DNA of 17,266 bases, from positions 1 to 17,266 of the forward strand of contig DBYC01000075.1 of the NCBI GenBank assembly GCA_002310035.1. Reading direction: 5' to 3'. Numbering within the stretch: the stretch's first letter is position 1; each line of letters begins with the position of its first letter. The notes below the pieces were generated by a model that was not told the DNA's origin, searched no databases, and saw nothing but the letters and a program-made list of their open reading frames with translations. Positions 8,576 through 15,633 of this stretch are shown one piece after another. Position numbers and translations under genes: made by a program. Source of the stretch: a bacterium UBP6_UBA1196. GTDB lineage: Bacteria; UBP6; UBA1177.

Positions 8576-9288
8576 TTCATTTCTTCCCAGAATTCAGGTG
8601 GAATTTGTGAAAGGAGTTCAGGCCTGTTTTCGGCAGTTTTCGCCAAAGCGTTGCGAAGCCGCCACGCCTCGATCTTCGCGTGGTTGCCGCCCAAAAGCAC
8701 TTTCGGGATCGCCAAACCCCTGAAAACACGGGGCATTGTGTACTGGTCGTGTTCAAGCAGAGGCAAAGAAAAAGACTCGTTTTTGAACGATTCCTCGTTG
8801 CCAAGCACTCCAGGAATAAGCCTTGTCACCGCATCGATCACCGAAAGAGCGGCAGTTTCTCCGCCGGTGAGGACATAATCGCCGACAGAAAGTTCGACTG
8901 CACCCGAAATTTCGATGAAACGCTGGTCGATCCCTTCGTAATGGCCGCATACAATAATCAAATGTTCCGCGGTTTCGGCAAATTCGACAGCCTTTTTCTG
9001 GTTGAACAGTTTTCCTCGCGGCGACATCACGATCGTCTGTGTTTTTTCGGTTTTCGGAAGCGCTTCCCATGCCGCGGTTATGACTTCAGGCTTCATCACA
9101 AGCCCTGCTCCGCCGCCGTAGGGCGAATCGTCGACCTGACGCCTGTTGCCGAGTCCGAACTCGCGGATCTGGTGCAGGTTGAGTTCGATTATGTTGTTGT
9201 CGACAGCCCTTTTCATCATGCTGACCGAAAAAGGCGACTCGAAAAATTCTGGAAAAAGTGTCAGGACATCAATTTTCAGGTGCGTCAT
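8572..9288 (-). CDS. trmD: tRNA (guanine37-N1)-methyltransferase
   Basis: Methylates G37 next to the anticodon of tRNAs for Leu, Pro and Arg and so prevents +1 frameshifting. The 238 residues show the SPOUT knot motifs of the family: DDSPYGGGAGLVM (53-65), the SAM-binding CGHYEGIDQR (114-123), SVGDYVLTGGE (134-144) and the loop GVLGNEESFKNESF (160-173). In the last, Glu171 stands where the E. coli and H. influenzae enzymes have the general base Asp169, a conservative change. The start overlaps the end of the upstream lipoprotein gene by 20 nt in another frame, with only a weak GGGTCTG ribosome site, so coupling is likely. The usual upstream partner rimM is absent here. Confidence 0.97.
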   Translation of the reverse strand: MTHLKIDVLTLFPEFFESPFSVSMMKRAVDNNIIELNLHQIREFGLGNRRQVDDSPYGGGAGLVMKPEVITAAWEALPKTEKTQTIVMSPRGKLFNQKKAVEFAETAEHLIIVCGHYEGIDQRFIEISGAVELSVGDYVLTGGETAALSVIDAVTRLIPGVLGNEESFKNESFSLPLLEHDQYTMPRVFRGLAIPKVLLGGNHAKIEAWRLRNALAKTAENRPELLSQIPPEFWEEMK

Positions 9289-11365
9289 TTTCAGACCCGT
9301 TTTTATTTCCTTCTTTGAGTTTTTCTTCCGCTTTGCGCTTCAGTTCCTCTTCTATCGCCGCAGGTGTCATGAAAGGCTCGTTGTTGCGTGCGATAAGGAT
9401 CTCGCTTCTGCCGGTCATGCGCTGTTTTTCGTCGAATTTTACCGGTTTTCCGGAAAGAACCGATGTATACTGCGTTGATTTAAGAGTTTCTACAAAGTTG
9501 CCGATGTCGCTTTGCTGCGATGCTGCCAGCGCCGAAAGCACAGTGTCGGCAACTTCGGCCGCGATCGTTTCGGCAAAATAGAGTGAACGGTTGTTCGCAG
9601 CCTTGAAGGCCGAATTCAGTTTAGTGTATTTTTCATTTTTTTCGGAAGTGTCAGGGGTCGGCGCGAAAACGACCATTCCGTCGACAAGTTTACCTAACTG
9701 CTCGACATTCTTAGGACTATTCACGATTTCTGAAGGTCCCAGGACCAGAATCTGCTGGATTTCCCAGTCAAAGCCCTCTTTCCGGAGTTCCTGTTTTTTT
9801 ACCGCGACTGCCCTGTTCATATATTTCTGATAGTATGCGAATTCGACATTGAGATACGGGAATGACGGCAGCAGCATCGCTGTCTGCGCAGGCGGAGTGA
9901 GGACGACAAGCGTGTCAAAAGCGCATTTTCCCGGAATTGTTTTGATGAACCTTTCGACCGCACGCCTTATCATTGTTTCGTTGTTCGCGAATTTTTCCTT
10001 GCTGCGCCAGCGGAAAGTGCGGATCGCCTCGTCGTAGTTTTCCTGCTTTCCGACAACTTTCTCCACATCGTCCATATAAGCGTTGTCGGCAGGCGAAATA
10101 TCAATAATATCAGTTACTTCACCACCAAGTTTTTCGATCGTTTTCCAGTATATGTCGCGCAGGACTCTGCCGTTGAAATCGTCGATATACGCTATCGCGA
10201 ATTTTTTTCTTTCCCTTTCAGAAACAGCATATTTCACAAGGTTTTCAGCTTCCAGATCTTTTGTCGGCATGATGTTGAAGAAAAGCGATTCTGCATCCGT
10301 AACGAAAGGAATGTATGAGATTACCGGAACCGAATATTCGGACGATTTTGAAATAAGGCTTTCGGCGAATTCCGGTGCAAAAAACGGCCCCACAACAGCG
10401 AAACATTTGATTTCTTTGGCTTTTTTCATCACATCGTCGGCAGAACTTTCGCTGTCGTATTCCAGAAATTCGGCCTTTATTCCGTTTTTGTCGAATTTCG
10501 CCAGATGCCAGCCGAGATATGTTTTTATAGTTTCGTTGTATTTGCTCCACTTGTCGTTTGACGAAAGTGCGACACAGAGTTTTTTCCAGTCAGGTACATA
10601 GCTTCCGTCAAATTCGAAAACCGCAGCAACAGGCGCGTTTTCCTCAACTACTGCCTCAGGGTTTTCCTGCTTTTCCGCCTCCTCTGCCGCCTTCTCTCCC
10701 TCTTCAGCTTCTTTCCTTATTTTTTCAAGATTTTCAAGCTGTTCCTCTGCATCGGGCGAATCACCGGCTCCCTGAAGGGCATATTTGAAATTCCGCTTGT
10801 TTTCCTCGCTTTCATTAAGCCAGTTGTCAAGCTCAGGCTGAAGATTGGCCTTTTTTTCATCGTCAAGAGCGTTGTACCACTTCACAGCAGTGTCAAATCT
10901 TTTCGAGTAAATATAAGCCAGAAAAACGGTTTTCGATGCCGGGATCTTCTCTTCAGGCTGAAGCTTCGTATAAACCGAAAGCACCCATTTGAGCGCGTCG
11001 TCATACTTTTTTTCAGCGAGGGCGGCTTCTCCGGCCATGAGATGCGTCCTGTTGACGAACGGCTTTGCGTAGCTGATTTTCTCAAAGATTTCAAGAGATT
11101 CAGCATTTTTACCCTGTCTAAAAAGAGCGGATGCCCGCATAAAATTTATATGGTTTTTCTGCCAATCCGCCCACTCAAAAGCTTCAAGTTCCACGGAATA
11201 AGCCTCTATTCCGGCAAAATTTCCCTCAGACTCCATAGATTTGTAGCGCGCTTCCACCGTCTCCCAGTCGGGATTCGCCGGCGGCTCCTTCGATTCGAGG
11301 GAGGAACAGCTTGTCTGAAAAACCGAAACAACGATCAAAATGAATATAAAAAACCTGATCTTCAT
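9269..11365 (-). CDS. LpoA/LppC-like lipoprotein: TPR region plus type 1 periplasmic-binding fold
   Basis: A 698-residue predicted lipoprotein with signal peptide and lipobox-like FQTSC (Cys20). Residues about 35-200 are helical, TPR-like repeats (for example MRASALFRQGKNAESLEIFE). An acidic Glu/Ala/Lys coiled linker follows (about 210-255), then a large region (about 258-640) with features of the leucine-binding-protein fold, such as KCFAVVGPFFAPEFAE, KKFAIAYIDDFNGRVL and LVDGMVVFAPTPD. The tail is Lys/Glu-rich. This order matches LpoA/LppC proteins that activate penicillin-binding protein 1A from the outer membrane; the similarity is in architecture, so the role is an inference. The ATG has GGGGTGA upstream and a promoter at 11391-11418. 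Its last 20 nt overlap trmD. Confidence 0.7.
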   Translation of the reverse strand: MKIRFFIFILIVVSVFQTSCSSLESKEPPANPDWETVEARYKSMESEGNFAGIEAYSVELEAFEWADWQKNHINFMRASALFRQGKNAESLEIFEKISYAKPFVNRTHLMAGEAALAEKKYDDALKWVLSVYTKLQPEEKIPASKTVFLAYIYSKRFDTAVKWYNALDDEKKANLQPELDNWLNESEENKRNFKYALQGAGDSPDAEEQLENLEKIRKEAEEGEKAAEEAEKQENPEAVVEENAPVAAVFEFDGSYVPDWKKLCVALSSNDKWSKYNETIKTYLGWHLAKFDKNGIKAEFLEYDSESSADDVMKKAKEIKCFAVVGPFFAPEFAESLISKSSEYSVPVISYIPFVTDAESLFFNIMPTKDLEAENLVKYAVSERERKKFAIAYIDDFNGRVLRDIYWKTIEKLGGEVTDIIDISPADNAYMDDVEKVVGKQENYDEAIRTFRWRSKEKFANNETMIRRAVERFIKTIPGKCAFDTLVVLTPPAQTAMLLPSFPYLNVEFAYYQKYMNRAVAVKKQELRKEGFDWEIQQILVLGPSEIVNSPKNVEQLGKLVDGMVVFAPTPDTSEKNEKYTKLNSAFKAANNRSLYFAETIAAEVADTVLSALAASQQSDIGNFVETLKSTQYTSVLSGKPVKFDEKQRMTGRSEILIARNNEPFMTPAAIEEELKRKAEEKLKEGNKNGSENDAPEN

Positions 11366-11390
11366 AAGTCACCCCACATTAAAACGCGGT

Positions 11391-11418
11391 ATTTTACGAA
11401 AAAACGGCAAATAATCAA
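11391..11418 (-). promoter_or_regulatory. Promoter of the long minus-strand operon
   Basis: Minus-strand TTGATT (11413-11418) and TAAAAT (11391-11396) with a 16-nt spacer lie about 26 nt before the start codon of the LpoA-like gene. The match is 4/6 and 5/6 to the sigma-70 consensus. No other convincing promoter was seen within the seven-gene unit it heads, whose gaps are 41 nt or less. Confidence 0.5.
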
Positions 11419-11476
11419 GTCAGATCCTTTAACGGAAACAGCTTATCCAGGGAATCTAAAAAATTGAAGTGTTTTT

Positions 11477-11504
11477 TTGTTTATTTCTTATATTTTATTA
11501 TAAT
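11477..11504 (+). promoter_or_regulatory. Promoter of the short-chain dehydrogenase gene
   Basis: TTGTTT (11477-11482), a 16-nt AT-rich spacer and a perfect TATAAT (11499-11504) lie 29 nt before the ATG. It is divergent from the operon promoter at 11391-11418, and the roughly 60 nt between them hold nothing else that I can identify. Confidence 0.5.
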
Positions 11505-11533
11505 CAGCTGCTTTTTTGGACAGGGAGCAGCTG

Positions 11534-12322
11534 ATGAAAAATCTGAAAGGTAAAAAAGCTCTGATTACCGGAGCGTCAAGCGGGTTCGGCGTTGATTTTG
11601 CTCATATTCTTGCAGGGAAAGGAATGGATCTGATCGTTACCGCCCGCCGTACGGACAAATTAAACGCCTTAAAAACCGTGATCGAAGAAAAATATGGTGT
11701 CAATGTCCGTACAGTTGCCATGGATTTAAGCGGTTTCGATGCGGCAGAAAAGCTTTATGCGGAAGTAAAGGACGAAAACATAGACATGCTGATAAATAAC
11801 GCCGGTTACGGAATGTACGGCTGGTTTGAAAAACAGGATGCTGCGGAACTTAACAGGATGATCCAGCTGAATGCCGTAGCCGCATGCGCTCTGGCGAACT
11901 TTTTCGTCAAGGATTTTGCGGCAAAAAATTCCGGCTGGATTCTGAACACCGCCTCTTTCGCCGGTTTCAATCCGACGCCGTTTTACGCTGTTTACGGCGC
12001 CACGAAAGCGTTTCTGATGAATTTTTCAGTTGCACTGCGAACAGAACTCTTGAAAAACGGGAAAAATGTCGCCGTCACCGCATTCTGCCCAGGTTTTACC
12101 GCCACGGAATTCGTCCAGACAGCAGGGCAGAAACGCTCATGGTTTCTGGAAAAAACCATTGGAAAAAGCTATCCTGCCGCAGTTGAGGCGATAGAGGCGC
12201 TTCTAAAAAACAAACCGGTCGTAATGCCTCGTTTTATGAACCGTTTCGGTGCGTTCTGCCTCCGTTTCATGCCGAGAAGCATGGCTGCGGACGCGGCTTT
12301 TATGTCAATTTCGGAAAAATGA
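11534..12322 (+). CDS. Short-chain dehydrogenase/reductase (SDR), classical type
   Basis: A predicted cytoplasmic NAD(P)-dependent oxidoreductase of 262 residues. It has the Rossmann motif TGASSGFG (12-19), an Arg pair after the second strand (TARRTDKL) that suggests NADPH preference, NNAGYG (88-93), and the catalytic set Asn113, Ser141, Tyr154 and Lys158 (YGATK). The C-terminal third is hydrophobic and basic with a FCLRFMPRSM segment, as in the DltE/YqjQ-like group often associated with membranes. The ATG at 11534 is chosen for its AGGGAG ribosome site; the frame extends six codons upstream to a TTG that would include that site. The substrate is unknown. A decayed lipoprotein gene lies 52 nt downstream on the same strand. 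Confidence 0.92.
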   Translation: MKNLKGKKALITGASSGFGVDFAHILAGKGMDLIVTARRTDKLNALKTVIEEKYGVNVRTVAMDLSGFDAAEKLYAEVKDENIDMLINNAGYGMYGWFEKQDAAELNRMIQLNAVAACALANFFVKDFAAKNSGWILNTASFAGFNPTPFYAVYGATKAFLMNFSVALRTELLKNGKNVAVTAFCPGFTATEFVQTAGQKRSWFLEKTIGKSYPAAVEAIEALLKNKPVVMPRFMNRFGAFCLRFMPRSMAADAAFMSISEK

Positions 12323-12374
12323 GTCTGTTTATGATATTAAGGAATGTTAATTTTGACTGATTTTGGAGTGAAAA

Positions 12375-12780
12375 ATGAAAAAAACTTACTTTGTTTGTTC
12401 TGATCCCGGCAGTCGCACTGCTTGTATCGTGCAGCAATTCCAACGGCAGACAGACATTCGACGAATCCGAAACGGATTCCGGCACTGAGCAGCTTGACGA
12501 CAACGGTGAACAGGATGATTACAGCGGAGATCCGTGTGATCCCAATCCTTGTCCAGGCATAAAACACTCGACCGGAAGATGCACGCCCGAGGAAAAAGGC
12601 CGCTTCAGAAGCAGATTCGGCGACAAATTTTCTCTCTGGTCTTCTTCCGAAGTGGAAAACGTGGAAGAAGCAGATGTCGCATGGTACGTCAATTTTTACA
12701 ATGCAAGCATTAATTACGCATCAGTAAGCAAAGCGGATTCACAGGTGTTCACAAGGTGCGTTAGAGAGAAAACAGAATAA
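12375..12780 (+). pseudogene. Frameshifted, internally deleted DUF1566-type lipoprotein
   Basis: The ATG at 12375 has a good ribosome site (GGAG, 12365-12368) but is followed by seven A residues, and its frame ends after about 37 codons. Dropping one A gives MKKLTLFVLIPAVALLVSC, a perfect lipoprotein signal peptide that continues open to the TAA at 12778-12780. The mature part is an acidic linker, an EGF-like CDPNPCPGIKHSTGRC motif, and then directly WSSSE...AWYVNF...RCVRE, the end of a DUF1566 (Lcl C-terminal) domain. The first two thirds of that domain, normally about 130 residues in total, are missing, with the junction near 12595-12630. So the gene carries both a frameshift and a deletion. 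Phase variation at the A7 tract or a sequencing error would explain the shift but not the missing domain. Confidence 0.72.
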
Positions 12781-13043
12781 ACCGACATCCAAAAAACTGT
12801 CACACAAAAACCTTTCAGCAGTTATATTTTAGAAATTTCCGCAACAGCATTTCAAGCATTCTACGATATTGTGATAAATTTTTTCCTAATATTTTTACAT
12901 ATTTTCTAATAAACATTAATAAAAATATTTGACTTTTATCAAAAATTAATTATCTAGATAGATGTTTTTATTGTTTTATTAAAAATTTACCAGATTTGTT
13001 TTTAAGTTTTGAGTTAATAAAATTTTTCATAAGTTTTAATGTC
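12781..13043 (+). other. AT-rich gap between the decayed lipoprotein and the envelope cluster
   Basis: No gene is seen here. From about 12870 to 13040 the sequence is markedly richer in A and T than anything else in the window, and the change back to ordinary composition at about 13040 is abrupt. A TTGACT (12929-12934) with TATCTA 16 nt downstream (12951-12956) is a possible but weak promoter for the next genes. No terminator hairpin was found after the lipoprotein remnant. Confidence 0.5.
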
Positions 13044-13376
13044 ATGCTTGAAGCCGAAATGCACATCACGCGGGAGGCAGGCACTTTTCACTACAGCTGG
13101 TTCTGCAACCTCGCGGTCGATTTCAACCGTTCTAAGGAAACAAACAAGGCGTTTTTTGTGCCGGAATTCAGCAACGCGATCCTTTCGGCGAGAGAGATCG
13201 GGGAAATAAGAAACCAGATAAATTATATGCTTGATGCGGAGGACGATGCCGATGAAGAATTTTTTGAGGACTATCAGGATCTTTTCGATGAGGATTTTGA
13301 AGATTACGCCGAAACTTACTGCGAAGATCCGTTTGCTGACGATTGTGACGATCCTTTTGCCGCCACTGACATGTAA
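13044..13376 (+). CDS. Unrecognised acidic ORF, possibly 5'-truncated
   Basis: I do not recognise this 110-residue product. The first half (LEAEMHITREAGTFHYSWFC...) looks like ordinary folded sequence, and the second half (from about residue 65) is strongly acidic and aromatic, rich in Asp, Glu, Phe and Tyr with three Cys. There is no ribosome site before the ATG at 13044 or the next one at 13065, and the frame begins just where the AT-rich gap ends, so it may be the 3' end of a longer gene whose front has been lost. Its last 125 nt overlap the next gene in another frame. Codon use in the N-terminal half resembles the neighbouring genes, which argues that it was coding. Confidence 0.45.
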   Translation: MLEAEMHITREAGTFHYSWFCNLAVDFNRSKETNKAFFVPEFSNAILSAREIGEIRNQINYMLDAEDDADEEFFEDYQDLFDEDFEDYAETYCEDPFADDCDDPFAATDM

Positions 13377-14004
13377 TTTCACGCTTTACGCCGAATCTTC
13401 GCCGCTTGAAGCCCTTGCTGCGTTTTTTAAAGGCGAAGGGATCTCGACCGAAAATCTGGAAAAGGAATACAGCTGCATAACTCTTGACGAAATGATTTCA
13501 AAAGCCCTTAGCAATACGGCCGATCTTGAAAAGGCGCTCGTGTCGGCACGAAAAAATACCCGTGTAGCAGGCCTTCTTCCTGAAATCAGCTTCTGGGGAA
13601 AATACAAAAGCGACGAAAAACTTTATCTTTATCAGAGAAACAACATTTCTGTCGGCAAAGATTACATCACTGTCGGACCTGACGACAACAACACGACTTA
13701 CGGCGACCTCAAATCCTATGAAGTCGGCGGAAAGATCAGTTTTGACCTGAAGAAACTGCTTTACAACCCTGACACAATAAAGTTCGGCGAGCAGGAACAC
13801 AAACTTTATCTTGCAAAAATAGAGCTCATCGACCGCCTTAGCAGTATTTACTATTTTTCCTCGATGCTTTTCGCGGCAGAAAAACTCGGGCTGAATATTC
13901 CGCCGGAAAAAATGATCGTTTTCAAAATCATTGACCGGAAAAACAACGGATGGCTTAAATCTTATGTCGGATTTGACCTCTACAACTGCGGGAAAAAACA
14001 ATGA
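13252..14004 (+). CDS. Exported protein, TolC-like or myxobacterial outer-membrane family
   Basis: A predicted 250-residue envelope protein. The start at 13252 has GGAGG 9 nt upstream; it gives a long basic n-region, a hydrophobic core (about 27-40) and a cleavage site LYA|ES after residue 47. An in-frame ATG at 13288 would give a more usual 35-residue signal peptide. The mature part has a helical segment (ITLDEMISKALSN...KALVSARKNTRVAGLLPEISF) like the start of outer-membrane efflux proteins. A beta-type stretch with YEVGGKISFDLKKLLYNPD and a helix ending in IYYFSSMLF follow. The pattern R-x-x-x-LLPE...DL-x-x-LLYNPD resembles a family I associate with myxobacteria, from memory only. It is shorter than TolC and lacks a second repeat. 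Its stop overlaps the next start by 4 nt. Confidence 0.7.
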   Translation: MKNFLRTIRIFSMRILKITPKLTAKIRLLTIVTILLPPLTCNFTLYAESSPLEALAAFFKGEGISTENLEKEYSCITLDEMISKALSNTADLEKALVSARKNTRVAGLLPEISFWGKYKSDEKLYLYQRNNISVGKDYITVGPDDNNTTYGDLKSYEVGGKISFDLKKLLYNPDTIKFGEQEHKLYLAKIELIDRLSSIYYFSSMLFAAEKLGLNIPPEKMIVFKIIDRKNNGWLKSYVGFDLYNCGKKQ

Positions 14005-15371
14005 AAAGAGTTTGTTTTGCGATGATTTTTGCGGTTTTATGCGTTTCCTGCGGCATTGACGAACCGGAAGAAAACGCTTACGAGCCTTTTGTCTGCACTG
14101 GTTTTCCGGAAGAAAGGGTCTATTACCCGGAAGAAACCATTGTCTTCAAGTTCAACATGCCGGTAAATCCGAACTCGCTGAACGGTTTTTCAGTCTCTTC
14201 AGAAAACGCCGGAAAGCTTGATTCCGTCGAGGTTTCAGGCGATTCGGTAAAAATTCTGCCGCCGCTTCCCGCTGAAGACAATCTGTTCGTCACGCTCACT
14301 TCGGCCCTTAAATCACTGGATAATAAACCTTTGATGACAGGCGAGCGTTTTTCCGAAAACAAGGAAGTGCGGGAATTGGTCTACGAAACCGGCAAAAAAC
14401 TGCCGGAAGTCGCCGAAATCATCCCTGATGATTCGAAAAGCGCTACCATCGCCATAAAATTCGACAGCGATGTCGAAATCAGAATAAAAGACATCGAACC
14501 TAAACCTTACGATATGATGGAACTTGACGGATGGCATGTTTTTGCCTTCGACGAACCTCTGAATTCTTTTAAGATTTCAAAAGCGAGGTCGCTGGAACGT
14601 GATTATGAACTTAATAATGTCGAGGTTAATCTTCCTGACAATCCGCCAGAGGAATCTGAAATAACTTTTGAACAGGATTCGACCGACACGCGTTTCACCC
14701 TTTCTGTCAAAGGCAGCTCTGTAGTAGCGCTCGCACTTGAAAGCAGCTATTTCATCTGTCACGAAGGATGCACCGCCGTCCTTGACGGGCTCGAACCCGG
14801 AAAAAACTACAAAGTCAAAGCTGAAATCTGGACAAAAAAAGGAAAAATCAACCGGACTTTCACCGTAAAAACTGACGAGGCGTCACCCCACATCATGATT
14901 TCGGAAATCATGCATACTCCGACACTTGAACCCCAGAAAAGTTGGGAATTTGTCGAAATTTACAACTACAGCGCCATGGATTTCGATCTTTCAGGGTGCT
15001 TCATCGACGACAAGAACGACGGAAAAGGCGTCGATCCGCTGAGCGCGAAAACCGAAGGAAGCGAACTTATACTCCATCCTGGCAAAACCGCAGTGATAAC
15101 AGGAAACGAAGCCGCATTCGGAGACATTCTGCCTAAAGATGCTCTCTGGCTCATTGTCGATGACACCACGATCGCCGATGCAGGGCTCACCGGCAACGAA
15201 AGCGTTCAGATTTTGTGCGATCATGATGGGACACGGATGCTTGACGCCGAGGCAGACCCTTCCGGCTTCAAAACAGACAAAGGATTTTCGTTCACGACCG
15301 ATATCAGCGGAAGAAAATGTCAGTCGGAAGTCGAAAACGGAACCCCGGGAGTATATGCGGAGTGCAGATGA
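14001..15371 (+). CDS. Lipoprotein with Ig-like and lamin-tail domains
   Basis: A 456-residue predicted lipoprotein: basic n-region, hydrophobic core and CVSC ending at Cys17. Residues about 33-110 resemble a bacterial Ig-like Big_5 domain (YYPEETIVFKFNMPVNPNSL...). A fibronectin-like stretch follows at about 220-292 (LDGLEPGKNYKVKAEIWTK), and then a lamin-tail (LTD) domain from about 298 (ISEIMHTP...WEFVEIYNYSAMDFDLSGCFIDD) to near the end. LTD domains in bacteria occur on secreted or surface proteins. The ATG overlaps the stop of the preceding exported protein gene (ATGA, 14001-14004), so the two are translated together and probably act in the same structure in the outer envelope. No enzymatic motif is visible. 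Confidence 0.85.
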   Translation: MKRVCFAMIFAVLCVSCGIDEPEENAYEPFVCTGFPEERVYYPEETIVFKFNMPVNPNSLNGFSVSSENAGKLDSVEVSGDSVKILPPLPAEDNLFVTLTSALKSLDNKPLMTGERFSENKEVRELVYETGKKLPEVAEIIPDDSKSATIAIKFDSDVEIRIKDIEPKPYDMMELDGWHVFAFDEPLNSFKISKARSLERDYELNNVEVNLPDNPPEESEITFEQDSTDTRFTLSVKGSSVVALALESSYFICHEGCTAVLDGLEPGKNYKVKAEIWTKKGKINRTFTVKTDEASPHIMISEIMHTPTLEPQKSWEFVEIYNYSAMDFDLSGCFIDDKNDGKGVDPLSAKTEGSELILHPGKTAVITGNEAAFGDILPKDALWLIVDDTTIADAGLTGNESVQILCDHDGTRMLDAEADPSGFKTDKGFSFTTDISGRKCQSEVENGTPGVYAECR

Positions 15372-15373
15372 AA

Positions 15374-15406
15374 TTTTTTCAAAAAACAGTGAAAAAATAC
15401 TTTTTT
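15374..15406 (+). terminator. Possible weak terminator after the lamin-tail lipoprotein
   Basis: Three bases after the stop codon, TTTTTTC (15374-15380) can pair with GAAAAAA (15391-15397) around a 10-nt loop, followed by six T residues (15401-15406). The stem is nearly all A-T pairs, so termination would be inefficient unless helped. Confidence 0.3.
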
Positions 15407-15409
15407 ATA

Positions 15410-15437
15410 TTGAAATTTCATAAATTTATGCTACTAT
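15410..15437 (+). promoter_or_regulatory. Extended -10 promoter facing the palindromic element
   Basis: TTGAAA (15410-15415), a 16-nt spacer and TACTAT (15432-15437) preceded by TG-n (15429-15431) form a sigma-70 promoter with an extended -10. Transcription would begin near 15444 and run into the palindromic element; no protein gene lies downstream on this strand. On the opposite strand, a perfect TTGACA (complement of 15447-15452) with CATAAA 16 nt away (15425-15430) overlaps it and points the other way. Confidence 0.45.
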
Positions 15438-15453
15438 CAACTGTTCTGTCAAG

Positions 15454-15591
15454 TAGGGGGACCTTAATCGGATTTTTCCGGTTTCGGCCTTTTGGTGCAT
15501 TTTGTTTTTCCCCGACAGCGTTTTTTTGACGCTTCTTTTGGTTCTTTTTTCAATAAAAATATCTTAAATAATATTAAAATGCGTCCCCCTA
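15454..15591. mobile_element. Palindromic element, candidate MITE or small-RNA locus
   Basis: TAGGGGGAC (15454-15462) and GTCCCCCTA (15583-15591) are perfect inverted repeats, with a further TTAAT/ATTAA pair just inside. If the outer TA on each side is a target duplication, the element is 134 bp with 7-bp ends, the arrangement of miniature elements moved by IS630/Tc1-type transposases. The interior also holds small hairpins on its own: CGGATTTTTCCG (15469-15480) and AGCGT/ACGCT (15517-15521 with 15529-15533) followed by a T-rich run to 15550. CTGTC (15446-15450) plus GGGGA (15457-15461) can pair with TCCCCGACAG (15509-15518). These fit a structured transcript of about 105 nt as well. No transposase gene is present. 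The remaining intergenic bases up to 15633 show nothing clear. Confidence 0.4.
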
Positions 15592-15633
15592 ATCCTCTTT
15601 TTGCTGTAAATGGCGGATTTGTGTCCGTATTTC

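Noticed and set aside
8680..9318. 212-codon plus-strand ORF opposite trmD
   Set aside because: TrmD motifs are complete on the other strand, and this frame has no ribosome site or known motif.
12996..13043. Upstream TTG extension of the acidic ORF
   Set aside because: These codons lie in the AT-rich gap, have no ribosome site and add only composition-driven Phe, Leu and Ile residues.
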